Shown here piece after piece: positions 1 through 5,647 of a stretch of DNA of 5,647 nt. Each line of letters begins with the position of its first letter. Within the stretch, counting starts at the first letter, position 1. Position numbers and translations under genes: made by a program. The stretch spans positions 11,620 to 17,266 of the forward strand of contig WFLY01000130.1 of assembly GCA_009177215.1 (NCBI GenBank), given 5' to 3'. Source of the DNA: Bacillota bacterium (GTDB lineage Bacteria; Bacillota; Clostridia; Lachnospirales; Lachnospiraceae). A model generated the notes under the pieces. The model searched no databases and had not been told where the DNA came from. It saw only the letters and a list, made by a program, of their open reading frames with translations.

Positions 1-375
1 ATATCTATTTTCAATGCTGCGTATCAGTCCTAAAAGCTCCTGATACATTTCATCTATGTCCTTGGAGCTTATGGGCAGATAATCGGAGGGATTACATTCC
101 TCGTTCCGGCAGCAGCGGATTCTTTTCACATTTACCTGAAGCGCTCCCTGAAAATTTGTGACTTCTCCATACACCTCTATGTAATCCAAGGTATCATAAT
201 CATCAATTCCCGGATTATTTGGTTCCCAAACCTTTGCGTCTATCGTGCCTGTCTTATCCTGCAAAATTACGTTTTCATAAGGCTTTCCGTTCTTTGTTAC
301 TGCTGCCTGCTTATGCTTGCAAAGATAAATGTCAAAAACTCTGTCGCCCTCTTTTAAATCTCTGATGTATTTCAT
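1..375 (-). CDS. yhaM: YhaM-type 3'-5' exoribonuclease, N-terminal part (cut by window edge)
   Basis: The first 125 residues are visible; the rest lies left of the window. The protein begins MKYIRDLKEGDRV and continues with an OB-fold nucleic-acid-binding domain (about residues 10-95). Landmarks are the KNGKPYENVILQDKTGTIDA strand pair and VTNFQGALQVNV, followed by the NPSDYLP linker. This is the usual N-terminus of YhaM-family exonucleases, which degrade RNA or ssDNA 3' to 5' in the cytoplasm using a C-terminal HD domain. That catalytic domain is not in view, and full-length members are about 310-325 residues. An in-frame ATG two codons upstream (381-379) is possible. I chose 375 because the family starts MKYIR and because the hairpin in the ribosome binding site gives it better effective spacing. 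The gene follows the HtrA-like gene by 54 bases with no terminator between, so the two are probably co-transcribed. A generic OB-fold/HD hydrolase is the main alternative. Confidence 0.85.
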   Translation of the reverse strand, partial: MKYIRDLKEGDRVFDIYLCKHKQAAVTKNGKPYENVILQDKTGTIDAKVWEPNNPGIDDYDTLDYIEVYGEVTNFQGALQVNVKRIRCCRNEECNPSDYLPISSKDIDEMYQELLGLIRSIENRY

Positions 376-409
376 AACCATATGGGGTCTGCCGCGACCC
401 CTCTCCTTT
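376..409 (-). promoter_or_regulatory. Split ribosome binding site with hairpin between SD and start codon
   Basis: On the minus strand a strong SD, AAAGGAG (409-403), lies 27 bases from the ATG at 375 and 21 from the ATG at 381, too far for normal initiation. The gap contains a perfect 6-bp hairpin, GGGGTC / GACCCC with loop GCGGCA (401-384). If the hairpin forms, the effective distance from SD to the ATG at 375 falls to 9 bases, which is near the usual range. Hairpin-bridged SDs of this kind are known from phage T4 genes 25 and 38. No alternative in-frame start exists upstream before the stop at 411-409. Formation in vivo is inferred. Confidence 0.6.
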
Positions 410-429
410 CATTTCTATCTATCTTTTCT

Positions 430-1758
430 TTATTTTTCCTCAGTTGGTACAATATCAAATTCCATCACCTTATATCCATCCTGTACCTGACGCATAACGG
501 AAAGTTTCACTGTCTGCCCCACCTCAAGCTGCATCAAAATAGTGGAATATTCATTAAAGGTAAGGACAGATTTATTATCCATAAGAGTTATCACATCTCC
601 CTGCTGCACGCCCGCAAGCATTGCCGGAGAATCCATTACAACCTCCTTCACATAAGCTCCGTAAGGTATATTCAGCTCATTATGAGCCTCTGCTGTCACA
701 TCGATTCCACTGATGCCCATATATGCTATTTGTTCCCCGTTAGACATTTTTCCAATACGCGTTTTTAAATCTGTAATACCATATGCCGTAATCAGATTTT
801 TCAAATCAGAGCTATTCCTATTATTGGTAATAATGCCAATCACCTGACCCTGCAAATCAAATAGCACACCGCCGGCATTCTGGCTTCCTACAATATTGGT
901 CTGCAAAAGCTTGTAATTGGCATCCGCCACCGACAGCTGCCCGCTGGTGGAGGAAATCATACCATAGCCTATTGAACCGCTGCTTCCCATAGGACTGCCT
1001 AACGCCACAACCGGTATACCTACCATTTGCCTGAGATTGGAAGAGCCCAGCTTTGCTATCTTTAAATTGTTTTCCAGAAATTCCGGGCTTAAGCCCTCCA
1101 GACTTACTGATAACACAGCAAGATTAGTGGCCAAGTCCTGCTTCTTTAGCTGTGCGTTAACCTGTATTCCATTATAAAAGGTAAGCGTCAGTCTTTCCGC
1201 CTTACGCAGCGGCGTATAATCTGCCAGAATAAAAAGCTCCTTACCATTATTGGCAACAATAACACCGGAGGATTGATTTCTGCTCTCCTGTACATTATTC
1301 AGCCAGTCCAGATTGGAAGTTATTCCGGTGATAGTTACCATACACTGGTTTAGCTCCTGCGCATATATGGACATTGCGTTATAAAGCTGCTTATAATTAT
1401 CCATATCCAGAGTAACCCCCGACAAAATCTCCTGAATCTGTTCCTCCTCCAGCGTCAGGTTTTCAGGCTCCGTCTCCTGCTGACTCTCCTGCTGCATGTT
1501 ATTCTGCAACATTTCCTCCGGCGACATTTCCTCTAAATCCTCCGGAAATACTACAATCTGAGGAGGCTCCTCCGGATGGAGCCAGTTACTGAGAACAGGC
1601 TCCAAAACCAGAAAAGTAAAGCAGGCTATAAGCCCGAAAATCACTGCCATAGCTGCTGTCACAAGGGTTTGCCTTATGAGTTTTTTCTTGTTGATAGGGC
1701 GCTGTTTAATTTTTTCTATCATAAAATCACTTTGCTGATTGGGTTCCAGTTCCGGCAT
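430..1758 (-). CDS. Membrane-anchored HtrA/S1C-like protein with PDZ domain, catalytic triad lost (pseudoprotease)
   Basis: The protein has 442 residues. A short basic cytoplasmic tail (K24-K26) precedes one membrane segment (about 32-53). An acidic, Gln/Glu-rich linker (about 62-110) leads to an extracytoplasmic trypsin-like HtrA domain (about 135-335) and a C-terminal PDZ domain (about 345-437). HtrA landmarks are clear: SSGVIV (163-168), the NLAVLSV strand (212-218), ALGSPMG (252-258), LQT (285-287), NAGGVLFD (294-301) and GQVIGI (304-309). All three catalytic residues are replaced. His of TNNHVV aligns with Thr182, Asp of TDLAVL with Asn212, and Ser of GNSGGP with Ala295 (codon GCC at 876-874). 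The frame is intact and the PDZ domain is retained, so this looks like a maintained non-proteolytic scaffold or peptide-binding protein, not a decaying gene. The start is supported by an SD (AGGAGG, 1771-1766) 7 bases away and a promoter upstream. It is probably the first gene of an operon with the YhaM-like gene. Its binding partner is unknown. Confidence 0.88.
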   Translation of the reverse strand: MPELEPNQQSDFMIEKIKQRPINKKKLIRQTLVTAAMAVIFGLIACFTFLVLEPVLSNWLHPEEPPQIVVFPEDLEEMSPEEMLQNNMQQESQQETEPENLTLEEEQIQEILSGVTLDMDNYKQLYNAMSIYAQELNQCMVTITGITSNLDWLNNVQESRNQSSGVIVANNGKELFILADYTPLRKAERLTLTFYNGIQVNAQLKKQDLATNLAVLSVSLEGLSPEFLENNLKIAKLGSSNLRQMVGIPVVALGSPMGSSGSIGYGMISSTSGQLSVADANYKLLQTNIVGSQNAGGVLFDLQGQVIGIITNNRNSSDLKNLITAYGITDLKTRIGKMSNGEQIAYMGISGIDVTAEAHNELNIPYGAYVKEVVMDSPAMLAGVQQGDVITLMDNKSVLTFNEYSTILMQLEVGQTVKLSVMRQVQDGYKVMEFDIVPTEEK

Positions 1759-1805
1759 CCTTAAGCCTCCTTTTTAGGAATCAAACAGGTCTTCTCATGA
1801 TGATA

Positions 1806-1834
1806 AGTATATCGGATTCGGGGAAAAAAGTAAA
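1806..1834 (-). promoter_or_regulatory. Sigma-A-type promoter of the HtrA-like/yhaM unit
   Basis: Reading the minus strand, a -35 box TTTACT (1834-1829, 4 of 6 matches to TTGACA) is followed by exactly 17 bases and a -10 box TATACT (1811-1806, 5 of 6). The predicted start near 1799 gives a leader of about 41 bases carrying the strong AGGAGG SD. This is the best housekeeping promoter match in the gap between the divergent genes. Confidence 0.7.
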
Positions 1835-1839
1835 GAAAA

Positions 1840-1869
1840 AGGAATGATGCCGCGCGGTAATAAATTCCT
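1840..1869. repeat. Nested palindrome between divergent promoters (possible operator)
   Basis: An 8-bp perfect palindrome, CCGCGCGG (1850-1857), sits inside a 6-bp inverted repeat, AGGAAT (1840-1845) / ATTCCT (1864-1869), with almost the same centre. The GC block stands out in an AT-rich gap. It lies 5 bases upstream of the -35 box of the minus-strand promoter and 18 bases upstream of the plus-strand -35 box. That placement suits a regulator of one or both units. No known binding consensus is recognised and chance is not excluded. Confidence 0.35.
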
Positions 1870-1887
1870 CTCATTTTCACTGTTAGA

Positions 1888-1917
1888 TTGCAATATTACA
1901 GGTGATTGTGGTAAGAT
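1888..1917 (+). promoter_or_regulatory. Probable mutS2 promoter with extended -10
   Basis: TTGCAA (1888-1893, 4 of 6) is followed by 18 bases and TAAGAT (1912-1917, 4 of 6). The TGG just before it (1909-1911) supplies an extended -10 TGn motif. The predicted start is near 1924, giving mutS2 a 5' leader of about 130 bases that contains the whole predicted pseudoknot. The boxes are imperfect, so the exact start is uncertain. Confidence 0.45.
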
Positions 1918-1949
1918 AAGCACATGAGTAGTAAGCAAAACTTTTATCA

Positions 1950-2050
1950 CTATTTGTGCCGGAGCGTCACAAATAGCTTTAGTGGCAGACGAAAAACCGC
2001 CTTTGCAAATTTCTCGTCGCCTCATCGCGTAAACGCTCCTGAATGGAGAT
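1950..2050 (+). promoter_or_regulatory. Structured mutS2 leader: predicted H-type pseudoknot with alternative SD-covering fold
   Basis: Stem 1 is a perfect 9-bp pair, CTATTTGTG (1950-1958) with CACAAATAG (1968-1976). Seven of its nine loop bases, GGAGCGT (1961-1967), are the exact complement of ACGCTCC (2033-2039), giving stem 2 of an H-type pseudoknot. The first connecting loop is 2 bases, there are no bases between the stems, and the long last loop holds another hairpin: GGC(A)GACGA (1984-1992) with TCGTCGCC (2014-2021), an 8-bp stem with one bulged A. The 3' strand of stem 2 can instead take part in a local fold (2024-2050) that pairs TCC (2037-2039) with GGA of the SD (2045-2047). The two states exclude each other, as in riboswitches and other translation-controlling leaders. 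It matches no riboswitch class I recognise, and no ligand can be named. The structure was derived by hand, without energy or covariation data. Confidence 0.5.
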
Positions 2051-2054
2051 TATT

Positions 2055-4436
2055 ATGAATCAGAAAGTACTTAAAACATTGGAATACAACAAAATTATTC
2101 AAGCCTTGACAGACAAGGCTGATTCAGAACCGGGTAAAAGGCTGTGCGAGGCGCTTTTACCCTCCATAGATTTAGAGGAAATCAAGAAAGCTCAGGCAGA
2201 GACAAAAGACGCTCTCTCCCGCTTGTTCAAGGTAGGCTCCACTTCTTTCGGCAACAATCGAGACCTTGGTTTTTCCCTGAAATCTCTGGAAATCGGAAGT
2301 ACTCTGTCCGCCACGGAATTATTAAAAATAGCAGGGCTTTTGGACAATGTAAACCGAATCAAGACTTATGGCAAAAAGGATAGAGACGATACTCCCGATG
2401 ATAGTCTGGACGCCTATTTTGAGCATCTTACGCCATTGACACAGCTTGCCAATGAAATATACCGCTGTATTCTTTCGGAAGAAGAAATAGCCGACGACGC
2501 CAGCCCTAAATTAAAGAGTATCAGGAGAAATAAACAGCTGACCAACGAGAAAATTCATTCTCAGCTAAACTCCATGCTAAATGGCTCCTACCGCACCTAT
2601 TTGCAGGATGCGGTAATTACCATGCGCAATAACCGCTACTGTATTCCCGTAAAATCCGAGTACAAGAGTCAGGTGAACGGTATGGTACATGACCAGTCCG
2701 CCACCGGCTCCACCTTTTTCATTGAGCCTGCTGCCGTGGTAAACCTTAACAATCAGCTAAAAGAGCTTGATTTACAGGAGCAAGAAGAAATTGAGGTTAT
2801 TCTGGCGGATCTTAGCGCACAGGCGGCGCTACACACCGAGGAGCTTGCGATGAATCAGAAAATGATGACTCTCCTTGATTTTATTTTTGCCAAGGCAAAG
2901 CTTGCTTTGGAGCAAAATGCCACGGAGCCTGTTTTTAACAAAGAACACTACATTAATATTAGAAAGGGACGCCACCCTCTATTGGATAAAAATAAGGTAG
3001 TGCCTATTGATATTCACTTAGGCAAAGATTTTGATTTGCTGATTATCACCGGTCCTAACACCGGCGGTAAGACGGTTTCCCTGAAAACCGTGGGCTTATT
3101 TACCCTTATGGGACAGGCGGGTCTGCATATTCCGGCGCTTGACCGCTCAGAGCTTTCCATTTTTACACAGGTTTATGCGGATATCGGTGATGAACAGAGT
3201 ATTGAACAGAGCTTATCCACATTTTCCTCCCATATGACAAGCATTGTCCACATTTTACAACATGCGGATGAGGATTCCCTGTGCTTATTTGACGAGCTTG
3301 GAGCAGGTACCGACCCTACGGAGGGCGCTGCCTTGGCAATTGCCATTCTAAACCACTTGCATGACAGAGGCATTCGCACCATGGCAACCACACATTATAG
3401 TGAGTTAAAAATTTACGCACTCTCCACTGATTTTGTGGAAAATGCCTGCTGTGAATTCAGCGTGGAGACACTACAGCCTACCTACAGACTGCTTATCGGC
3501 ATTCCCGGCAAGAGTAATGCTTTTGCCATTTCCTCTAAGCTGGGGTTATCCGATGAGATTATCGGCGCGGCGAAGGAGCAAATCAGCAAGGAGGATAAAA
3601 GCTTTGAGGATGTGATTGCGGATTTAGAGCAGAGCCGCATAACCATTGAAAAGGAACAGCGTGAGATTGCCAGCTATAAAGAAAAAATCCGTACTCTTCA
3701 GGAACAGCTTCAACATAAAAACGAAAAGATAGATGCTGCAAAGGACCGTATTATCCGGGAGGCAAATGAAAAGGCAAGAGAGATTTTGCAGGAGGCGAAG
3801 GAAGTTGCCGATGAAACTATCCGTGATTTCAATAAACTGGGTGCCGGCGCGGATATCAAGGATTTAGAGAAGAAGCGTCAGAAGGTTCGCGACAAAATCA
3901 AAGAGAAAAACGACCGCCTTTCTTTGGGTAAATCCGAAAATAAATCTTCTGCACGAAAAGCCCTAGACCCCAAAAAGATAAAAAAAGGAGATAGCGTAAA
4001 AATTGTTTCTATGGGACTTAAAGGCACTGTAAGCTCCCTGCCCGATGCTAAGGGTAATCTCTTTGTACAGTGCGGCATTATACGCACACAGACCAATATC
4101 AACGATTTGATATCTATAGAAGAGCCTTCTGTCAACGCTCCCGCTTTACAGCGCACCAACACAGGCAAGTTGAAAATGTCAAAGTCTATGTCCATATCCA
4201 CAGAAATCAATCTTTTGGGCAAAACAACTGACGAGGCGATAGCGGAGCTTGACAAATATTTAGATGATGCCTATATTGCTCATCTGCCCAGCGTGCGGGT
4301 GGTACACGGAAAAGGTACCGGCGCTTTGCGAAATGCGGTCCATTCCCATTTAAAACGTCTTAAATATGTAAAGGAATACCGGTTGGGAGAATACGGTGAG
4401 GGCGATGCAGGCGTGACTATAGTTACCTTTAAATAA
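2055..4436 (+). CDS. mutS2: MutS2 ATPase with C-terminal Smr domain
   Basis: The 793-residue protein has the normal MutS2 length and order. Residues 1 to about 300 form the core/clamp region, without the mismatch-recognition domain of MutS. The ATPase follows, with Walker A GPNTGGKT (333-340), signature SLSTFSSHM (386-394), Walker B LCLFDE (D413, E414) and switch His447 in MATTH. A charged coiled coil spans about 515-620, a KOW-like segment about 640-695 (KKGDSVKIVSMGLKGTV), and the Smr domain 718-793 with HGKGTG (751-756). The usual LDLR-type Smr motif reads INLLG here. MutS2 of Bacillus splits collided ribosomes, and homologues elsewhere act against recombination or cut DNA. The exact role here is inferred. 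I chose the ATG at 2055, not the in-frame ATG at 2043, because GGAG (2045-2048) lies 6 bases before it, nothing SD-like precedes 2043, and MNQKVLKTLEY is the family-like start. The gene is divergent from the HtrA-like gene. Confidence 0.93.
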   Translation: MNQKVLKTLEYNKIIQALTDKADSEPGKRLCEALLPSIDLEEIKKAQAETKDALSRLFKVGSTSFGNNRDLGFSLKSLEIGSTLSATELLKIAGLLDNVNRIKTYGKKDRDDTPDDSLDAYFEHLTPLTQLANEIYRCILSEEEIADDASPKLKSIRRNKQLTNEKIHSQLNSMLNGSYRTYLQDAVITMRNNRYCIPVKSEYKSQVNGMVHDQSATGSTFFIEPAAVVNLNNQLKELDLQEQEEIEVILADLSAQAALHTEELAMNQKMMTLLDFIFAKAKLALEQNATEPVFNKEHYINIRKGRHPLLDKNKVVPIDIHLGKDFDLLIITGPNTGGKTVSLKTVGLFTLMGQAGLHIPALDRSELSIFTQVYADIGDEQSIEQSLSTFSSHMTSIVHILQHADEDSLCLFDELGAGTDPTEGAALAIAILNHLHDRGIRTMATTHYSELKIYALSTDFVENACCEFSVETLQPTYRLLIGIPGKSNAFAISSKLGLSDEIIGAAKEQISKEDKSFEDVIADLEQSRITIEKEQREIASYKEKIRTLQEQLQHKNEKIDAAKDRIIREANEKAREILQEAKEVADETIRDFNKLGAGADIKDLEKKRQKVRDKIKEKNDRLSLGKSENKSSARKALDPKKIKKGDSVKIVSMGLKGTVSSLPDAKGNLFVQCGIIRTQTNINDLISIEEPSVNAPALQRTNTGKLKMSKSMSISTEINLLGKTTDEAIAELDKYLDDAYIAHLPSVRVVHGKGTGALRNAVHSHLKRLKYVKEYRLGEYGEGDAGVTIVTFK

Positions 4437-4447
4437 ATGTAACTATA
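4418..4447. repeat. Perfect 9-bp inverted repeat around the mutS2 stop codon
   Basis: TATAGTTAC (4418-4426) and GTAACTATA (4439-4447) are exact reverse complements separated by 12 bases that contain the mutS2 TAA (4434-4436). The right arm overlaps the first two bases of the TATAAT box at 4446-4451. It could be an operator for the downstream two-component genes or an RNA hairpin at the end of mutS2. It is AT-rich and lacks a following T-run, so it is a poor intrinsic terminator. Confidence 0.5.
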
Positions 4448-4451
4448 TAAT
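4423..4451 (+). promoter_or_regulatory. Possible promoter of the two-component operon
   Basis: A perfect -10 hexamer TATAAT (4446-4451) lies just after mutS2. The -35 position at 17-base spacing, TTACCT (4423-4428), matches TTGACA at only 3 of 6 positions, and there is no TGn extension. A promoter here may be weak or activator-dependent. Transcription start would be near 4458, giving a leader of about 65 bases. With no terminator after mutS2, read-through from mutS2 is also possible. Confidence 0.4.
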
Positions 4452-4523
4452 AGCTTTATCAGAACAGAATTTTATGGGAAATCCTGTGGAAGCTTGGAAT
4501 GTATGACGGAAATGAGGAAGACT

Positions 4524-5225
4524 ATGGTAAGCAAACAAAAAATTTTAATTGTAGATGATGACAATAACATTGCAGAGTTGATTTCTCTCTATTTAACTAA
4601 GGAGTGCTATGATACTATTATTGTAAATGACGGTGAATCCGTTATGCCCATTATGGAGAGCCAATATCCTAACCTAATCCTTTTGGATTTAATGCTTCCG
4701 GGAATAGACGGCTATCAGGTGTGCAGGGAAGTCCGCGCAAAATATTCCGTTCCGATTATCATGCTCTCTGCCAAGGGCGAGGTTTTTGACAAGGTTCTTG
4801 GCTTAGAGCTGGGAGCTGATGATTATATTGAGAAGCCTTTTGATTCCAAGGAGCTGGTGGCAAGGGTGAAGGCGGTGCTGCGCCGTTACAAGCCCACAAA
4901 TATCGTTTCTGAAAACTCCAATGATAAGTGTGTGGAATACTCTGACCTTACTATTAACTTGACTAATTATTCCGTTATTTACATGGGAAAGACTATTGAT
5001 ATGCCGCCAAAAGAATTGGAGCTTTTATATTTTCTTGCTTCTTCTCCCAACCATGTGTTTACCAGAGAGCAGCTTTTGGATCAGATTTGGGGCTACGAGT
5101 ATATCGGCGACACCCGGACCGTGGACGTACATATCAAACGTTTGCGGGAAAAAATCAAAGACCACAATAATTGGAAAATTTCCACAATCTGGGGAATCGG
5201 ATATAAATTTGAGGTACGGACATGA
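4524..5225 (+). CDS. OmpR/PhoB-family response regulator
   Basis: The 233-residue cytoplasmic protein has a receiver domain (about 4-120) and a winged-helix DNA-binding domain (about 136-231). Receiver landmarks are the acidic pocket D11-D13, phospho-acceptor D55 in LLDLMLPGIDG, switch Ser82 and conserved K104 in the IEKPF motif. The output domain shows PPKELELLYFLA, the recognition-helix segment TRTVDVHIKRLREKI (197-211) and the wing GIGYKFEV. All residues needed for phosphorylation are present. Starts at TTG 4494, ATG 4503 and ATG 4512 are also open in frame. I chose the ATG at 4524 because GAGG (4514-4517) precedes it by 6 bases and MVSKQKILIVDDD matches the usual family N-terminus. It shares a 4-base overlap with the kinase gene, so the two form a cognate pair. 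The target genes are unknown, and the sequence does not show which subgroup (PhoP, VanR-like or other) it belongs to. Confidence 0.93.
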   Translation: MVSKQKILIVDDDNNIAELISLYLTKECYDTIIVNDGESVMPIMESQYPNLILLDLMLPGIDGYQVCREVRAKYSVPIIMLSAKGEVFDKVLGLELGADDYIEKPFDSKELVARVKAVLRRYKPTNIVSENSNDKCVEYSDLTINLTNYSVIYMGKTIDMPPKELELLYFLASSPNHVFTREQLLDQIWGYEYIGDTRTVDVHIKRLREKIKDHNNWKISTIWGIGYKFEVRT

Positions 5226-5647
5226 AAAAAACTCTCTATCTGAAATTTATATTGGCATATATCATTTTTGGCACATTTGGCTTTATTATCATCACTACCT
5301 TTGTGCCTAATATGACCATGGAATATCTAGTTCGTGAAAAAGCGGAAAGTCTCTATTCCGAGGCAACCTTGATAGCCAATACCTACGCCAGCGGACTTTA
5401 CACCAGTGAAACCAGTCTGGAAACCGTAAAAAATCAGATGGACGCTCTGGCAATTTACTTAAATTCCACTATTCGTATTATCAACCCTTCCGGTCGTTTG
5501 GTGTTGGATACCAACATTCCTTTGAATGTGGAAGACACTGTCATGATTGAAAATTTTGACCCTACCGTCACCAGCGGCTCCTACTATACTATCAGTAATT
5601 TTTTTGATAATTTTGAAAGTGATGTGCTCACTGTATTTGCACCTATT
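5222..5647 (+). CDS. Sensor histidine kinase, N-terminal part (cut by window edge)
   Basis: The first 142 residues are visible, reading through the right edge in frame. MKKTLYLKFILAY leads into one membrane helix (about 8-28). An extracytoplasmic segment follows (from 29 onward) with a helix (about 31-60) and a strand-rich part containing IRIINPSGRLVLDT (84-97) and SDVLTVFAPI (133-142). This pattern fits a PAS/Cache-like sensor domain placed between two membrane helices. The second helix, HAMP, HisKA and ATPase domains are not in the window, so kinase identity rests on this layout and on the response regulator partner. The ATG overlaps the regulator's stop as ATGA (5222-5225). The SD GAGG (5211-5214) lies inside the regulator gene 7 bases before the ATG, which indicates translational coupling. 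The signal sensed cannot be told. Confidence 0.85.
   Translation, partial: MKKTLYLKFILAYIIFGTFGFIIITTFVPNMTMEYLVREKAESLYSEATLIANTYASGLYTSETSLETVKNQMDALAIYLNSTIRIINPSGRLVLDTNIPLNVEDTVMIENFDPTVTSGSYYTISNFFDNFESDVLTVFAPI

Noticed and set aside
384..401. The GGGGTC/GACCCC hairpin as a terminator after the HtrA-like gene.
   Set aside because: On the minus strand it is followed by ATATGGTT with no T-run, and it lies between the SD and the start of the next gene.
382..768. Plus-strand open frame of 128 codons opposite the PDZ region.
   Set aside because: It is antisense to the HtrA-like gene, has no SD, and has composition of a shadow frame.
1795..2025. Minus-strand open frame of 76 codons in the divergent gap.
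   Set aside because: It covers both promoters and the structured leader, shows no recognisable domain, and has low-complexity hydrophobic composition typical of chance reading.
2043..2054. Upstream in-frame ATG as the mutS2 start (adds MEII).
   Set aside because: It has no SD, and its own bases form the SD (GGAG, 2045-2048) for the ATG at 2055, which matches the family N-terminus.
3985..4013. Strong SD-like AAGGAG inside mutS2 with an in-frame ATG at 4011, which would give a separate KOW-Smr protein.
   Set aside because: The spacing is 20 bases with no bridging hairpin seen. Lys/Gly codons (aaaaaaggagat) explain the match.
4474..4506. A 10-codon upstream open frame in the response-regulator leader.
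   Set aside because: It has no SD, and its sequence shows no regulatory codon run, so it cannot be distinguished from chance.
4494..4523. Earlier starts (TTG 4494, ATG 4503, ATG 4512) for the response regulator.
   Set aside because: They lack well-spaced SDs and would add up to ten residues before the conserved receiver start. The ATG at 4524 has GAGG at 6 bases.

Overview
The window looks like chromosomal DNA from a Clostridia bacterium, most likely a Lachnospiraceae member. GC content is moderate by eye, Shine-Dalgarno (SD) sequences are strong, and the YhaM, MutS2 and sensor-kinase N-termini resemble proteins of that family. This placement rests on protein resemblance from memory, not on a search. 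No mobile element, CRISPR array, tRNA or rRNA is visible.

Layout: on the minus strand, a promoter at 1806-1834 drives a membrane-anchored HtrA-like (S1C) protein (430-1758). It is followed 54 bases later by the start of a YhaM-type OB-fold/HD exoribonuclease gene that runs off the left edge (1-375). On the plus strand, a promoter at about 1888-1917 starts a leader of about 130 bases, followed by mutS2 (2055-4436). After a short gap with its own -10 box come an OmpR-type response regulator (4524-5225) and a sensor histidine kinase (5222 to the right edge), which overlap by 4 bases.

The most notable observations are these. (1) The HtrA-like protein has lost all three catalytic residues (His to Thr182, Asp to Asn212, Ser to Ala295) but keeps the fold landmarks and a PDZ domain, so it is predicted to be a pseudoprotease. 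(2) The yhaM-like gene has its SD 27 bases from the start codon, with a perfect 6-bp GC-rich hairpin in between that would restore near-normal spacing. (3) The mutS2 leader can form an H-type pseudoknot (9-bp stem, 7-bp second stem, 2-base first loop, no junction base). Its 3' strand can instead join a fold that covers the mutS2 SD, so the leader looks like a switchable cis-regulatory RNA. (4) A perfect 9-bp inverted repeat brackets the mutS2 stop codon and runs into the -10 box of the two-component operon.

Functionally, MutS2 (known in Bacillus to act on collided ribosomes and linked elsewhere to recombination control) and YhaM (3'-5' RNA/ssDNA exonuclease) are nucleic-acid housekeeping factors. 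The PDZ protein is an envelope protein, and the two-component pair senses an unknown extracellular signal. Nothing in the sequence shows that the divergent units share a pathway.
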